Shown here: positions 1 through 6,444 of the stretch, piece by piece
Layout of the letters: each line of letters starts with the position of its first letter
How positions within the stretch are numbered: the stretch's first letter is position 1
Source: Nitrososphaerota archaeon
Lineage (GTDB): Archaea; Thermoproteota; Nitrososphaeria; Nitrososphaerales; Nitrososphaeraceae
Length of the DNA stretch: 8,355 nucleotides
Direction of reading: 5' to 3'
Assembly (NCBI GenBank): GCA_005877345.1
Contig: VBPR01000009.1
Location: 1-8,355, forward strand
Made by a program: the position numbers and the translations under genes
Notes under the pieces: generated by a model
The model's input: the letters and a program-made list of their open reading frames with translations, nothing else
What the model was told of the DNA's origin: nothing
Database searches by the model: none

Positions 1-284
1 GTTTCAGATCGGGAGACTATAGGATCATTTAATCCTGAAGACAATAGTGTTCTTGTTTGAGAGATCAGGTAAACGAAAAGGAATTGAGAGAACCGTTGGT
101 CTGAAAGAATTAACGTCAGAAATCAGGCTAATCATTTGGAAGCAATCCCTACGCTTTCTCTATTTACAATTAGTCAAATTCTTGAAATCAGAAATTCTAA
201 TAAAGTTCCGATTGAATATTCAGTCATATCCTTCCCGTTGGATCTGAATTGTTAACAATACGGTTCTCGACGCTCAAGTATTAG
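1..284 (+). pseudogene. Decayed 3' part of an unidentified protein gene (repeat copy 1)
   Basis: No single frame explains this stretch, but joined frames read like protein. Frame 1 gives a short tail stopping at 58-60 (ends FNPEDNSVLV). After an in-frame stop at 85-87 it is open again from 88, with SERINVRNQANHLEAIPTL then ISQILEIRNSN to about 200. Frame 2 continues with KFRLNIQSYPSR (about 203-238), and frame 0 finishes with GSELLTIRFSTLKY and TAG at 282-284. The last 35-40 residues match the fragments at 6678-6791 and 7826-7990, which supports the joined reading. A continuous frame-2 reading from GTG at 47 to 247 crosses these segments and is probably fortuitous. The parent family is not recognised. 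The 1-60 tail may instead belong to a separate upstream gene. The copy-1 tail is fairly sure; the upstream extent is uncertain. Confidence 0.5.
192..262 (+). repeat. Dispersed direct repeat, copy 1
   Basis: This is copy 1 of a repeat of about 70 bp, all copies in + orientation. Shared blocks are AATTCTAATAAAG, then a GATTG-N6-CAGTC stem (GACTG...CAGTC in copy 3), CAGTCATA, an 11-base spacer and the core starting at 240 (GGATCTGAATTGTTAACAAT then ACG). One extra base relative to copy 3 lies around 203-207. A further block, TTAGTCCTTCAAA, follows at 281-293 and recurs after copy 2. Confidence 0.75.
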
Positions 285-319
285 TCCTTCAAATTATATC
301 TATGAGCCAGAAGCAAGTG

Positions 320-676
320 TTACTCACCACATATCCCAGGAGCAGCGAGTTTTTTGAATAAATCTGGAGAAATCACTAAGCTTTCAGGATATTTATGTAG
401 TTGGAATTGCGGATCAGGACCCATGACCTTTTCAACTGCATTCTTAATATGATTCATGGATTCTCATACCGCATAATTGATATATACAGTGCTTTTTCCT
501 ATTCCCTGATTAGTTGTGCAGAAACGAATCCAGGTTGATTTTTGAACTTTAGCATCTTCTTCGTACTCTTTTAAAAACTGTTCTGCTTCAACAGACTTGA
601 CATTAAATTTGTTAATCAAAAATACTGGACATGCTACTAGGCTCGACACCCGATTTCTACCAGAGGACTTTAACAC
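320..676 (-). pseudogene. Antibiotic biosynthesis monooxygenase (ABM) family pseudogene
   Basis: Read on the minus strand, the joined translation matches the small ABM-fold family (single domain, about 100-110 residues, dimeric ferredoxin-like fold): CPVFLINKFNV, then NQPGFVSAQLIR, GIGKSTVYINYAV, ES, NAVEKVMGPDPQ, HKYPESLVISPDLFKKL and a stop at 320-322. Three lesions break it. An extra A in an A5 run (+ strand T-run 539-543) shifts the frame. Loss of one G in a GGG run (+ strand 504-506) shifts it back, so the PGF motif between them is out of frame. A TGA at 464-466 replaces the expected Trp codon in the YAVWES motif. GTG at 649 (giving SSLVACPV) is the likeliest ancestral start and would give about 109 codons; GTG at 676 is the upstream limit. 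It lies just after the methyltransferase on the same strand. Both indels are in homopolymers, so read error must be excluded, but the nonsense change is independent. Confidence 0.85.
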
Positions 677-684
677 AAGATCGA

Positions 685-1293
685 CTATTTCTTCGGCTCA
701 GATAGTATGAGCAACTTATATTGCCTGCCTATATTGAAGCTAGGCTTTTTCTCTACGGTGCCGAACAGGCTTGCGAGTCGCCTCAAGTCTAGCTTGTAGT
801 CAAAGAATAGATCACCGAGTACGATGTATGACTTCGACATAATCCAATACGCCAGTCTCTCATACGCGTCGAAACGCTTCCTTCCGAGGTTGTGAAAGAC
901 TAGACTGGACACGAAAAGGTCGAACTTCCCTTTGCTGTAATCCGATGAAAAGAGATCCCCTTTCTGAAACCTTACTCTCTCCTGAAATCCTAGGATCTTT
1001 GCATTATTCTTCGCCTTTGCCAGACTCGAGTCCTTGAGGCTCCCATGTTCGAACGTATCAAACCCTGTAACCTTCGCATTCTGGTAGTATTCAGCGCAGA
1101 CGCATGAGAGAAATCCCAATCCACAACCTACGTCGAGAATTTTCAGTTTGTCGTCCCGACTGAATGGCAGATCGCCAAAGACTTTCGTGAATACAATCTT
1201 GACTTTTTCCCTTGTCTTTTCTGAACTGCGCGGTGTCGAGTGGTGATATGTTCCAAAATCTGGTTGCTGATTCTTCCTTGCCTGTATTCTCAT
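685..1293 (-). CDS. Class I SAM-dependent methyltransferase
   Basis: A 202-residue protein with a class I (Rossmann-fold) methyltransferase core. Motif I is ILDVGCGLGFL at residues 52-62, the SAM-binding glycine loop. The acidic residue ending strand 2 is in GFDTF (Asp79). A motif III-like GDLF lies at 112-115, and motif IV-like FDLFVSSLVFHNL at 124-136. The pattern resembles small-molecule methyltransferases rather than RNA or protein types, but no substrate can be named. ATG at 1291-1293 is chosen because it is the only ATG before motif I. A 7-codon open frame begins just upstream and its TGA overlaps this ATG, which may be chance. The gene sits 68 bases after the zinc-ribbon gene and 8-35 bases before the ABM pseudogene, so co-transcription is likely. 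GC is about the mid-40s percent by eye, richer than its neighbours, which hints at separate ancestry. Confidence 0.85.
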   Translation of the reverse strand: MRIQARKNQQPDFGTYHHSTPRSSEKTREKVKIVFTKVFGDLPFSRDDKLKILDVGCGLGFLSCVCAEYYQNAKVTGFDTFEHGSLKDSSLAKAKNNAKILGFQERVRFQKGDLFSSDYSKGKFDLFVSSLVFHNLGRKRFDAYERLAYWIMSKSYIVLGDLFFDYKLDLRRLASLFGTVEKKPSFNIGRQYKLLILSEPKK

Positions 1294-1361
1294 TTTCTAT
1301 TGCTAGCTCCCATGTATGTTATTTCAATTGTCTCACCTTATTATCTGTCTTCAACCACGTA

Positions 1362-1475
1362 TTAATCATGATGAAAACAAGAAAAATCTCTACACCAGTA
1401 ACAGAAGCCGCAATTTGGACATAATGGCTTCGAGCGGGTTGGATGAAATTCGGAGTAACAATTAAAGCAATTCAT
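1362..1475 (-). CDS. Small zinc-ribbon-like protein, 37 residues
   Basis: A short minus-strand frame with ATG at 1473-1475 and TAA at 1362-1364. It encodes 37 residues with seven cysteines (positions 3, 6, 19, 22, 25, 28, 33) and histidines at 11, 35 and 36. The order is CxxC (3-6), CPNC (19-22) and CYWC (25-28), the spacing of a treble-clef or zinc-ribbon mini-domain that would bind one or two zinc ions. A random frame of this size would rarely carry three CxxC pairs. It lies 22 bases downstream of the DUF5519 gene and 68 bases upstream of the methyltransferase, all on one strand, which fits translation from a shared transcript. The function is unknown; nucleic-acid or protein binding is typical of such proteins. 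No clear Shine-Dalgarno sequence is seen. Confidence 0.55.
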   Translation of the reverse strand: MNCFNCYSEFHPTRSKPLCPNCGFCYWCRDFSCFHHD

Positions 1476-1497
1476 TACAATTTCACATTGATGAAAA

Positions 1498-1836
1498 CTA
1501 GTTTCCTGATTTATGTGAAGTTTTTAGAGATACGCTAGTATCATATGCCACTTTAGTCAATCGCTTTGTATTCTCTGCGTGCTCTTCAGTTTCTAATACG
1601 CATGAAACCCACCCCGCTTGTGGAGCATACTGATGTTGAAAAGCCGTATGTGTCTGTAACGCGTCTTGTTGTTGAGGTTTTGAAAGCCTGATATCAATAT
1701 GTCGTCGTCCATGAAAATGGGCAAAATTTATCAGACCGTAGAAATAAGCCTCTTCACTCATAGGATCATGTTTTTGCTCTACATTTGGTAACGATCTTAT
1801 GAAACTACTAATTTGTTCTTTCAAGCTGAGATCCAT
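1498..1836 (-). CDS. DUF5519 / luciferase-like domain protein (probable)
   Basis: A 112-residue protein. Residues 38-53 (FAHFHGRRHIDIRLSK) and 68-83 (HQYAPQAGWVSCVLET), followed by an AENTKRLTKVAYD helix at 87-99, follow the order seen in the small DUF5519 'luciferase' domain proteins: a GxxH/D-strand, a HxxxPxxGWVS block, then a helix ending in L-x-x-x-x-Y. That family is poorly characterised and the name does not imply light emission. No signal peptide or membrane segment is present. ATG at 1834-1836 is the first start and lies close to a TATA-like box, which fits a leaderless message. It heads the minus-strand series DUF5519, zinc ribbon, methyltransferase, ABM pseudogene. The family call rests on motif resemblance from memory and is moderate. 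Confidence 0.55.
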   Translation of the reverse strand: MDLSLKEQISSFIRSLPNVEQKHDPMSEEAYFYGLINFAHFHGRRHIDIRLSKPQQQDALQTHTAFQHQYAPQAGWVSCVLETEEHAENTKRLTKVAYDTSVSLKTSHKSGN

Positions 1837-1850
1837 TGCTATTAAAAGTA

Positions 1851-1860
1851 TACTTTTTAT
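1851..1860 (-). promoter_or_regulatory. TATA-like box for the minus-strand cluster
   Basis: Read on the minus strand the segment is ATAAAAAGTA, beginning 24 bases before the DUF5519 ATG. It resembles an archaeal TATA box. The spacing suggests a very short or absent leader, with the rest of the cluster downstream. Confidence 0.4.
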
Positions 1861-2050
1861 TGTTTATCTACCTATTGGTCATCTAAATTATTTTTTGCTC
1901 TAGGATTAGATGATCTTACATATGAGCAAGGATCAACTTCTTTCAGTAAAATAATCTTGAGGTTCATTTACAGGCCCCAATAGAACTAACTTAGATCGTT
2001 TAGAAGAAACGTAGTTAACCATGTTTCCAAAGTCAAATAAATTATGATTA

Positions 2051-3928
2051 ATGATCGTCTTGCAGACCATGGGCTTTTGGAAAAATGTACGGGATGCTGT
2101 AGATATGATAAAGAAACCAAGGTCTCAAGGTCGGATCTCTCCGCTGATTACGATTATATCAAGTACATTGATAGTGCTTTTATTTTCAAACTGGATATTA
2201 AGTCCAATGTCACAAAATTCCTTTTTTGAGGCAAAGGCGCTGCGCTTTGACACAACATCATTACAAGGCAGAAATGATGATCTTAGGATCAATTCACATA
2301 TTGTGGCAAAAAAATTAATAGAGGTTACCGGGGAAAAAATCCCAAATGACTACATCGTAGTACTAAAGAATAACAACTTTTTATCATCTGTAAGGTCGTT
2401 AGCTGGTGAGGCCAAAAGTGAAGGAGCAGCATTAGGACAAATTTATGATAAGGCTCTACACGGGTTTTCTATGAAAGTCCCTAATGATAATGTGCTTGAA
2501 GCAATTATGAAAAATCCTGACGTAGATTATGTGCAACCTGACGTTAAGGTAAAAGCATTCGCTCAGAGTTTACCCACGGGGGTTAATAGAGTAGATGGTG
2601 ATCTGAGCTCAACTAAATCTGGAGATGGGAGAGGCGTTGTAAATGTTGACATTGGCATAATGGATACTGGAATTGATCTGAATCATCCGGACCTGAATGT
2701 ATACAGACAAGTAACATTTGTTTCTGGGACAAGTAGTGGTAACGACGATAATGGCCATGGTACAGCTGTGGCTGGGATAGCAGCTGCAAAAGACAATTCT
2801 CAGGGTGTAGTGGGTCTCGCCCCAGGCGCTAGATTATGGGCTATTAAGGTTCTCGATAGTAACGGCATTGGTTCTAGTTCCAATATAATAAAAGGTATCG
2901 ATTATGTTACTCAACATGCAAACGAGATAGATGTTGTGAATTTGAGCTTTGGGGCCGTTGGCCAAAATAAGGCTCTTCATAGTGCAATCATTAAATCTGT
3001 TGCAGCTGGAGTAAGCTATACAGCGGCTGCTGGGAATGAAGCAATCGATGCCTCATCTGTATTTCCTGCAAGCTACCCAGAAGTAATAGCCGTATCAGCA
3101 ATTGTTGACACCGACGGAAAGTGTGGTGGTATTTCCGGTATATCTACAACCGTTGGGAAAGATGATAGCTTCGCAAGTTTTAGTAACTATGGTTCAGTAA
3201 TTGATTTGGCTGCCCCAGGCGTATTAATCAAAACGACGACAAAAGGAAGTTCTTATACTACATTCAGTGGTACCAGCGTCTCAACTCCCCACGTTACCGG
3301 GGCTGTTGCATTATATAAATCTGAACATCCTGGAGCAAATCCCTCAGATATCAGGAATGCTCTTAGAAGTCTTGGTTCCTCCCCTTCTACAACTTGTGAT
3401 GGTAAAGGTCATGGTTACTTTACAGGAGATCGTGATAAGAATGCTGAACCATTGCTGTACACCGCAAGCCGTTCTTCTTCTGCACAATCCGGCTGTACAA
3501 CGAATCTTGCTATAAATCGTGCATCTGCAAGTGGTAACCAAGTTGGTTATCCACCTTCAAATGTTCTTGATAATAGTCTTAGTACAAGATGGTCAAATCT
3601 AGGAGTTAGTTCATGGATTCGTGCAGATTTAGGAACAAGTAAGAATATTTGCAGCGTAGATATTGCATGGTGGAAAGGAAATGAGAGACAATATAAATTT
3701 GCTATAGCCACATCCACAGATGGAACTACATTTGTAAACAAATTTAGTGGTACAAGCAGCGGTAGCACATTAAATTTAGAAAAATATTTCTTTCCATCCA
3801 CAAGTGCTAGGTACGTAAAGATAACTGTAAATGGCAACAACGTAAATAATTATGCTCACATAACAGAACTTGATGTCTTTGGAGCTTCTGTGTCTAGTCC
3901 TTCGTTTAAATTACCTTTATTGCCGTAA
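2051..3928 (+). CDS. Exported subtilisin-like serine protease (S8) with C-terminal discoidin domain
   Basis: A 625-residue secreted or membrane-anchored peptidase. A hydrophobic segment at residues 30-50, preceded by Lys/Arg, is a signal sequence or anchor. Residues 100-168 are an I9-type propeptide (DYIVVLKN ... LHGFSMKV ... VDYVQPDV). The S8 catalytic triad is complete: Asp205 in IMDTGID, His236 in NGHGTAVAG and Ser408 in GTSVSTPHV. The oxyanion Asn329 lies in AAAGNE. Residues about 484-612 form an F5/8 type C (discoidin) jelly roll (SNVLDNSLSTRWSN ... SWIRADLG ... RYVKITV ... HITELDVFG), likely binding sugar or cell-surface polymer. The protein therefore probably matures by propeptide cleavage outside the cell and binds an envelope or matrix. 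ATG at 2069 (MGFWKN) is an alternative start; an AT-rich AAATAAATTA at 2035-2044 suits it slightly better. No terminator is evident. Confidence 0.92.
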   Translation: MIVLQTMGFWKNVRDAVDMIKKPRSQGRISPLITIISSTLIVLLFSNWILSPMSQNSFFEAKALRFDTTSLQGRNDDLRINSHIVAKKLIEVTGEKIPNDYIVVLKNNNFLSSVRSLAGEAKSEGAALGQIYDKALHGFSMKVPNDNVLEAIMKNPDVDYVQPDVKVKAFAQSLPTGVNRVDGDLSSTKSGDGRGVVNVDIGIMDTGIDLNHPDLNVYRQVTFVSGTSSGNDDNGHGTAVAGIAAAKDNSQGVVGLAPGARLWAIKVLDSNGIGSSSNIIKGIDYVTQHANEIDVVNLSFGAVGQNKALHSAIIKSVAAGVSYTAAAGNEAIDASSVFPASYPEVIAVSAIVDTDGKCGGISGISTTVGKDDSFASFSNYGSVIDLAAPGVLIKTTTKGSSYTTFSGTSVSTPHVTGAVALYKSEHPGANPSDIRNALRSLGSSPSTTCDGKGHGYFTGDRDKNAEPLLYTASRSSSAQSGCTTNLAINRASASGNQVGYPPSNVLDNSLSTRWSNLGVSSWIRADLGTSKNICSVDIAWWKGNERQYKFAIATSTDGTTFVNKFSGTSSGSTLNLEKYFFPSTSARYVKITVNGNNVNNYAHITELDVFGASVSSPSFKLPLLP

Positions 3929-4350
3929 AGATAGGAGTCGTAAAACTGATTTCAAAAGACCTTAATAGTGCGTACGACAGTTGTCTTAGTATTTACATAC
4001 ACCTTAATTTTAAAAATTGTAATTACGGTACCAAAAAAATTGTAGGCATGAAGCGAAGCTTTATGATGCAGAATGTCCGAGCTATAACCAGAATAGAGAA
4101 GATTAGTTAAGGATCCGGTCCCTATAAGGGACTTGATATATTAGATTCTCGTAATTCTAATTCGGCTTTAGTATAGAAGGACATAACAAAAGGAAATTAA
4201 AGAATCCAAAAGATTGTTTGAATGACCAAATGATGATACCACTTACAGACACGATTTGCCTAGAGATCCGAAATTTATTATTAGATTTATAAAAATATTC
4301 TAAATCCTAGAGAAATAAAGGTTTATTTAGTATAAGATTCAACAACTTTT
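3929..4350 (+). other. Intergenic region with one strong hairpin
   Basis: A 422-base stretch between the protease and the secreted protein. No convincing gene is seen: the longest start-containing frames are about 20 codons (for example 4048-4110). A perfect inverted repeat at 4118-4132 (GTCCCT-ATA-AGGGAC, or a 5-bp stem with a 5-base loop) could be an RNA hairpin, but no T-run follows, so it is not a clear terminator. The right end holds the promoter-like element for the next gene. AT content is high throughout. Confidence 0.5.
4286..4295 (+). promoter_or_regulatory. TATA-like box for the secreted cysteine-rich protein
   Basis: TTTATAAAAA lies about 60 bases before the GTG start at 4351. 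Archaeal spacing would put transcription start near 4317 with a leader of about 30 bases. Confidence 0.45.
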
Positions 4351-4743
4351 GTGTTTAGGTACATTACTGTTGTCTTATTTGCAACACTGGTCTTAACGTT
4401 ATTTCTATCAACGCACTACTCATTTGCGAAAAATGTAAAATGTGGCGATGGCTACGCGGATATGAAGTGGAATCCAAAAAACCATGGCTCTAATAATCCG
4501 TCCTCGAAGGAATTTAAGATGCTGGCCTACAAGGGTTCTCTGTGTGAGATCTCAAAGTGCGTGGACATGGTGGAATGCACAAACCACGACGCAGTCGATT
4601 GGCAAAAATTCAAGAGCGCACCCGGATATGAATTGAGTGAAGAGGACGAGAAGCAATGTCTGACACAGGCGCATAAAGATGGTAACGGACAGAATGGCTT
4701 AGTAGGATATGAAATCCTTGCTTGCGGAATAGGGGATTATTAA
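4351..4743 (+). CDS. Small secreted protein with six cysteines, function unknown
   Basis: A 130-residue protein. Residues 1-26 form a classic Sec signal peptide: short basic start, hydrophobic core VVLFATLVLTLFL, and an SFA-K cleavage site. The mature chain of about 104 residues has exactly six cysteines (31, 65, 70, 76, 103, 125), compatible with three disulfides outside the cell, and an acidic stretch LSEEDEKQC. The family is not recognised. The start must be GTG at 4351: an in-frame TAA at 4333-4335 blocks extension and the signal peptide begins immediately. A TATA-like box lies upstream and a T-rich tract downstream, so it is probably a single-gene unit. It follows the exported protease on the same strand but 422 bases away, so any link is only thematic. 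Confidence 0.75.
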   Translation: MFRYITVVLFATLVLTLFLSTHYSFAKNVKCGDGYADMKWNPKNHGSNNPSSKEFKMLAYKGSLCEISKCVDMVECTNHDAVDWQKFKSAPGYELSEEDEKQCLTQAHKDGNGQNGLVGYEILACGIGDY

Positions 4744-4771
4744 ATAGCTAAACTTCATCTCCTATCATAGA

Positions 4772-4788
4772 TTGTTTTCTTTTTTTTT
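4772..4788 (+). terminator. T-rich transcription terminator
   Basis: TTGTTTTC followed by nine consecutive T, starting 29 bases after the TAA of the secreted protein. Archaeal RNA polymerase terminates at such U-tracts without needing a hairpin. Confidence 0.6.
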
Positions 4789-4977
4789 ACGATTTGGAAT
4801 ATTACAGCTGAGACAAAACTAAAATACCAAGGAATAGAACCCTACTACATGTAGGGTTCAAATCTCCAGGAACCCTAAATGCTAGAAAATCTTAATCCTC
4901 TGTCCCGGAGGAAATTTATTAGATTAACCCAAAAATAATATTAATTTCTACTCCGATATTGTTGCGGAGTAAAGTTC

Positions 4978-4988
4978 TCTATATAAAG
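4978..4988 (+). promoter_or_regulatory. TATA-like box for the 5085 gene pair
   Basis: TCTATATAAAG is a strong archaeal TATA match. Normal spacing would start transcription near 5010, giving a leader of about 75 bases that carries the 5013-5030 hairpin. Confidence 0.5.
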
Positions 4989-5070
4989 AAACTAGAAATT
5001 CTAAATCCGATTAATCTGAAAAATCAGATTTGCCCCGACGGCTTCAGACCTATCAATTGATTATCTTAAC

Positions 5071-5080
5071 AAGGTGGGGG
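5071..5080 (+). promoter_or_regulatory. Possible ribosome binding site before 5085
   Basis: AAGGTGGGGG ends 4 bases before the ATG. The AGGTG part can pair with the 16S rRNA 3' end. A leader with a Shine-Dalgarno-like site contrasts with the TATA-to-ATG spacing elsewhere in the window. Confidence 0.4.
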
Positions 5081-5084
5081 TTTT

Positions 5085-5342
5085 ATGGTCGCAGGAAATG
5101 AAAACACTATCAAACTAATATATGCGATACAAGATATTACTTTAATGGTAATATCAAACATATCTGGAATATGGAGTAGAGTCCATAACGGAACTTTCAG
5201 AGGGTGTCATCCTGATGATCATTATGGTGAAGTAGATGTCAATGGTAACGCTCCATGTGTGATAGAAGGTGACGGTAACTATACGATTACTGGAGATGCA
5301 GATGCACTGGGACATAACAAAACTTTTGGAGATTGGCCTTGA
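5085..5342 (+). CDS. Hypothetical 85-residue protein overlapping the DUF899 gene
   Basis: An 85-residue unrecognised protein. ATG at 5085 is forced by an in-frame TAA at 5067-5069. The N-terminal 30 residues are moderately hydrophobic (LIYAIQDITLMVIS) but not a standard signal peptide. The rest is polar and Gly/Asp/Asn rich with two cysteines (in RGCHP and APCVI). Four N-x-S/T sequons (NIS, NGT, NYT, NKT) suggest an extracellular chain or a fragment of one. Its TGA overlaps the ATG of the next gene (TGATG), so the two may be translationally coupled. Base composition is AT-rich like the local genome, unlike its partner. It may be a truncated secreted protein whose 3' end was replaced when the DUF899 gene arrived. 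Confidence that it is expressed is moderate. Confidence 0.5.
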   Translation: MVAGNENTIKLIYAIQDITLMVISNISGIWSRVHNGTFRGCHPDDHYGEVDVNGNAPCVIEGDGNYTITGDADALGHNKTFGDWP

Positions 5343-6136
5343 TGAATCACAAAACCGGTACACATAAACAGTGGCTCGCAGCGCGGCTCAAACTGCTAGA
5401 GGCGGAGAAGGAGCTCACGCGACGCAGTGACGACCTTGCGCGGCGGCGGCAGAAGCTGCCGTGGGTTCGGATCGATAAGGAGTATCGATTCGAGATCGAC
5501 GAGGGCAGCGCCTTACTGGCAGACCTCTTCCGAGGGCGCTCACAGCTCCTCGTGTATCACTTCATGTTCGGGCCTGACTACACGGCGGGGTGTCCGGCCT
5601 GCTCGGCGATCGCCGACGGTTTCGACGGCTTGGTAGTCCACCTGGCCAACCACGACGTCACACTTTTAGCAGTGTCGCGGGCACCACTCGCGAAGCTGCA
5701 GGCGTACAAGCAGCGGATGGGTTGGACGTTCCCCTGGGCATCATCACTCGGGAGCGACTTTAACTTCGACTTTAACGTCTGGTTCACTGAGGAGCAACAG
5801 CGCAAGGGAGGCATTGAATACAACTACCGGCGTGAGGCGACCGCACGTGAACCACTCGCAGGGAAGACCGTTCGAAAGTGGCGATCGCGCGACGACCAAG
5901 GGCCAGTCGCGGACATCGCGGCCATGACCGGAACCGACGTGGCCACGTACACGCGTGAGAGACCAGGCATGAGCGCGTTCGTGCTCGAGGACGGCGTTGT
6001 GTACCACACCTATTCCGCCTATGCGCGCGGACTGGACGGGCTCTGGGGAATGTATCAGTGGCTCGACCGCGCTCCCAAGGGGCGCAACGAGACGGGTTTC
6101 TGGTTTCGCCGCCACGACGAGTACGATAAGCGCTGA
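5342..6136 (+). CDS. DUF899 family thioredoxin-like protein (horizontally acquired)
   Basis: A 264-residue protein from ATG 5342; an in-frame TTG at 5333 is a less likely start. The N-terminus (HKQWLAARLKLLEAEKELTR, then LPWVRIDKEYRF) is the hallmark of DUF899. A thioredoxin-fold core follows: LVYHFMFGPDY, GCPACS with a CxxC-type pair at Cys84 and Cys87, HDVTLLAVSRAPLAKLQAYK and MGWTFPWASSLGSDFNFDF. It ends with the family's GLWGMYQWLDRAPKGR and FWFRRHDEY blocks, so the gene is full length and intact. The biochemical role is unproven; a redox or peroxiredoxin-like function is presumed. The coding sequence is visibly above 60% GC with G/C third positions, against AT-rich flanks, and the change falls within the first codons and within about 25 bases after the stop. 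This points to recent transfer from a GC-rich bacterium. It lacks its own visible promoter and probably relies on the upstream gene. Confidence 0.93.
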   Translation: MNHKTGTHKQWLAARLKLLEAEKELTRRSDDLARRRQKLPWVRIDKEYRFEIDEGSALLADLFRGRSQLLVYHFMFGPDYTAGCPACSAIADGFDGLVVHLANHDVTLLAVSRAPLAKLQAYKQRMGWTFPWASSLGSDFNFDFNVWFTEEQQRKGGIEYNYRREATAREPLAGKTVRKWRSRDDQGPVADIAAMTGTDVATYTRERPGMSAFVLEDGVVYHTYSAYARGLDGLWGMYQWLDRAPKGRNETGFWFRRHDEYDKR

Positions 6137-6444
6137 GCGAAGTCGTAGGCATTGTGGGCCTATCCTAACTTAGGATACCAAAAGGTAGAACACTATACTA
6201 ATATTCTAGCAATTCAACTTTACCAAAATCATTACCATGTTCCCTGAAGTTATTTTTAGAATCTAAACCCAATAGTTAAATGATCTAAAAAGGCAAACTA
6301 CAACTAGATGCCTCCCTAACCAATTCCAAAACCACACACAAAAAGATAGTGGATTGAAGGATCCTATTGACTACAGACCAGCAGGCAATTCTTACCCTGT
6401 AAGTCTCTCTCCTCGAAGAGTAACTCCTAATTTTGTTCCTATTT
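6137..6444 (+). other. Intergenic region, possibly with a gene remnant
   Basis: A 308-base stretch between the DUF899 gene and the convergent DUF1059 gene. Composition returns to AT-rich at about 6160. Plus-strand frame 6276-6458 is open for 60 codons without a start and contains protein-like text (SGLKDPIDYRPAGNSYPVSL), but it runs into the 3' end of the DUF1059 gene and matches nothing recognised. Nothing else coding is seen. Confidence 0.35.
6161..6177. repeat. Near-perfect palindrome after the DUF899 gene
   Basis: TATCCTAA-C-TTAGGATA: 8-bp arms around a single base, 24 bases past the DUF899 stop and right where GC content drops. It could fold as an RNA hairpin ending the imported unit, but no T-run follows. 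Confidence 0.45.

Larger units (their letters stand above)
4744..5084 (+). other. Intergenic region with four inverted repeats
   Basis: A 341-base stretch without a credible gene. It holds four short perfect inverted repeats: 4837-4859 (9-bp stem GAACCCTAC/GTAGGGTTC, 5-base loop), 4896-4912 (5 bp), 4949-4971 (7-bp stem TACTCCG/CGGAGTA) and 5013-5030 (7-bp stem AATCTGA/TCAGATT). A TATA-like box at 4978-4988 places only the last hairpin in the leader of the next gene. The others could belong to an untranslated RNA or be operator-like sites. Confidence 0.45.

Noticed and set aside
47..247. 66-codon plus-strand reading frame starting at GTG
   Set aside because: It crosses three alternating segments of a decayed gene; only its KFRLNIQSY part matches the repeat family.
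192..262. Repeat copies as CRISPR repeats
   Set aside because: The copies are 1.2-6.5 kb apart, diverged and partly coding, with no regular spacers or cas genes.
4048..4110. 20-codon ATG frame after the protease
   Set aside because: Too short, no recognisable motif and no ribosome or promoter signal.
4111..4132. GGATCCGG followed by a hairpin as a fourth repeat copy
   Set aside because: Only the GGATCCG heptamer matches; the palindromic core and CAGTCATA block are missing.
4837..4875. GGGTTCAAATC motif resembling a tRNA T-arm
   Set aside because: The motif is the right arm of a perfect 9-bp hairpin; no matching acceptor, D-arm or anticodon arm can be built around it.
5744..6152. Long minus-strand open frames opposite the DUF899 gene
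   Set aside because: They are shadows caused by its high GC; the plus strand carries the recognisable family motifs.
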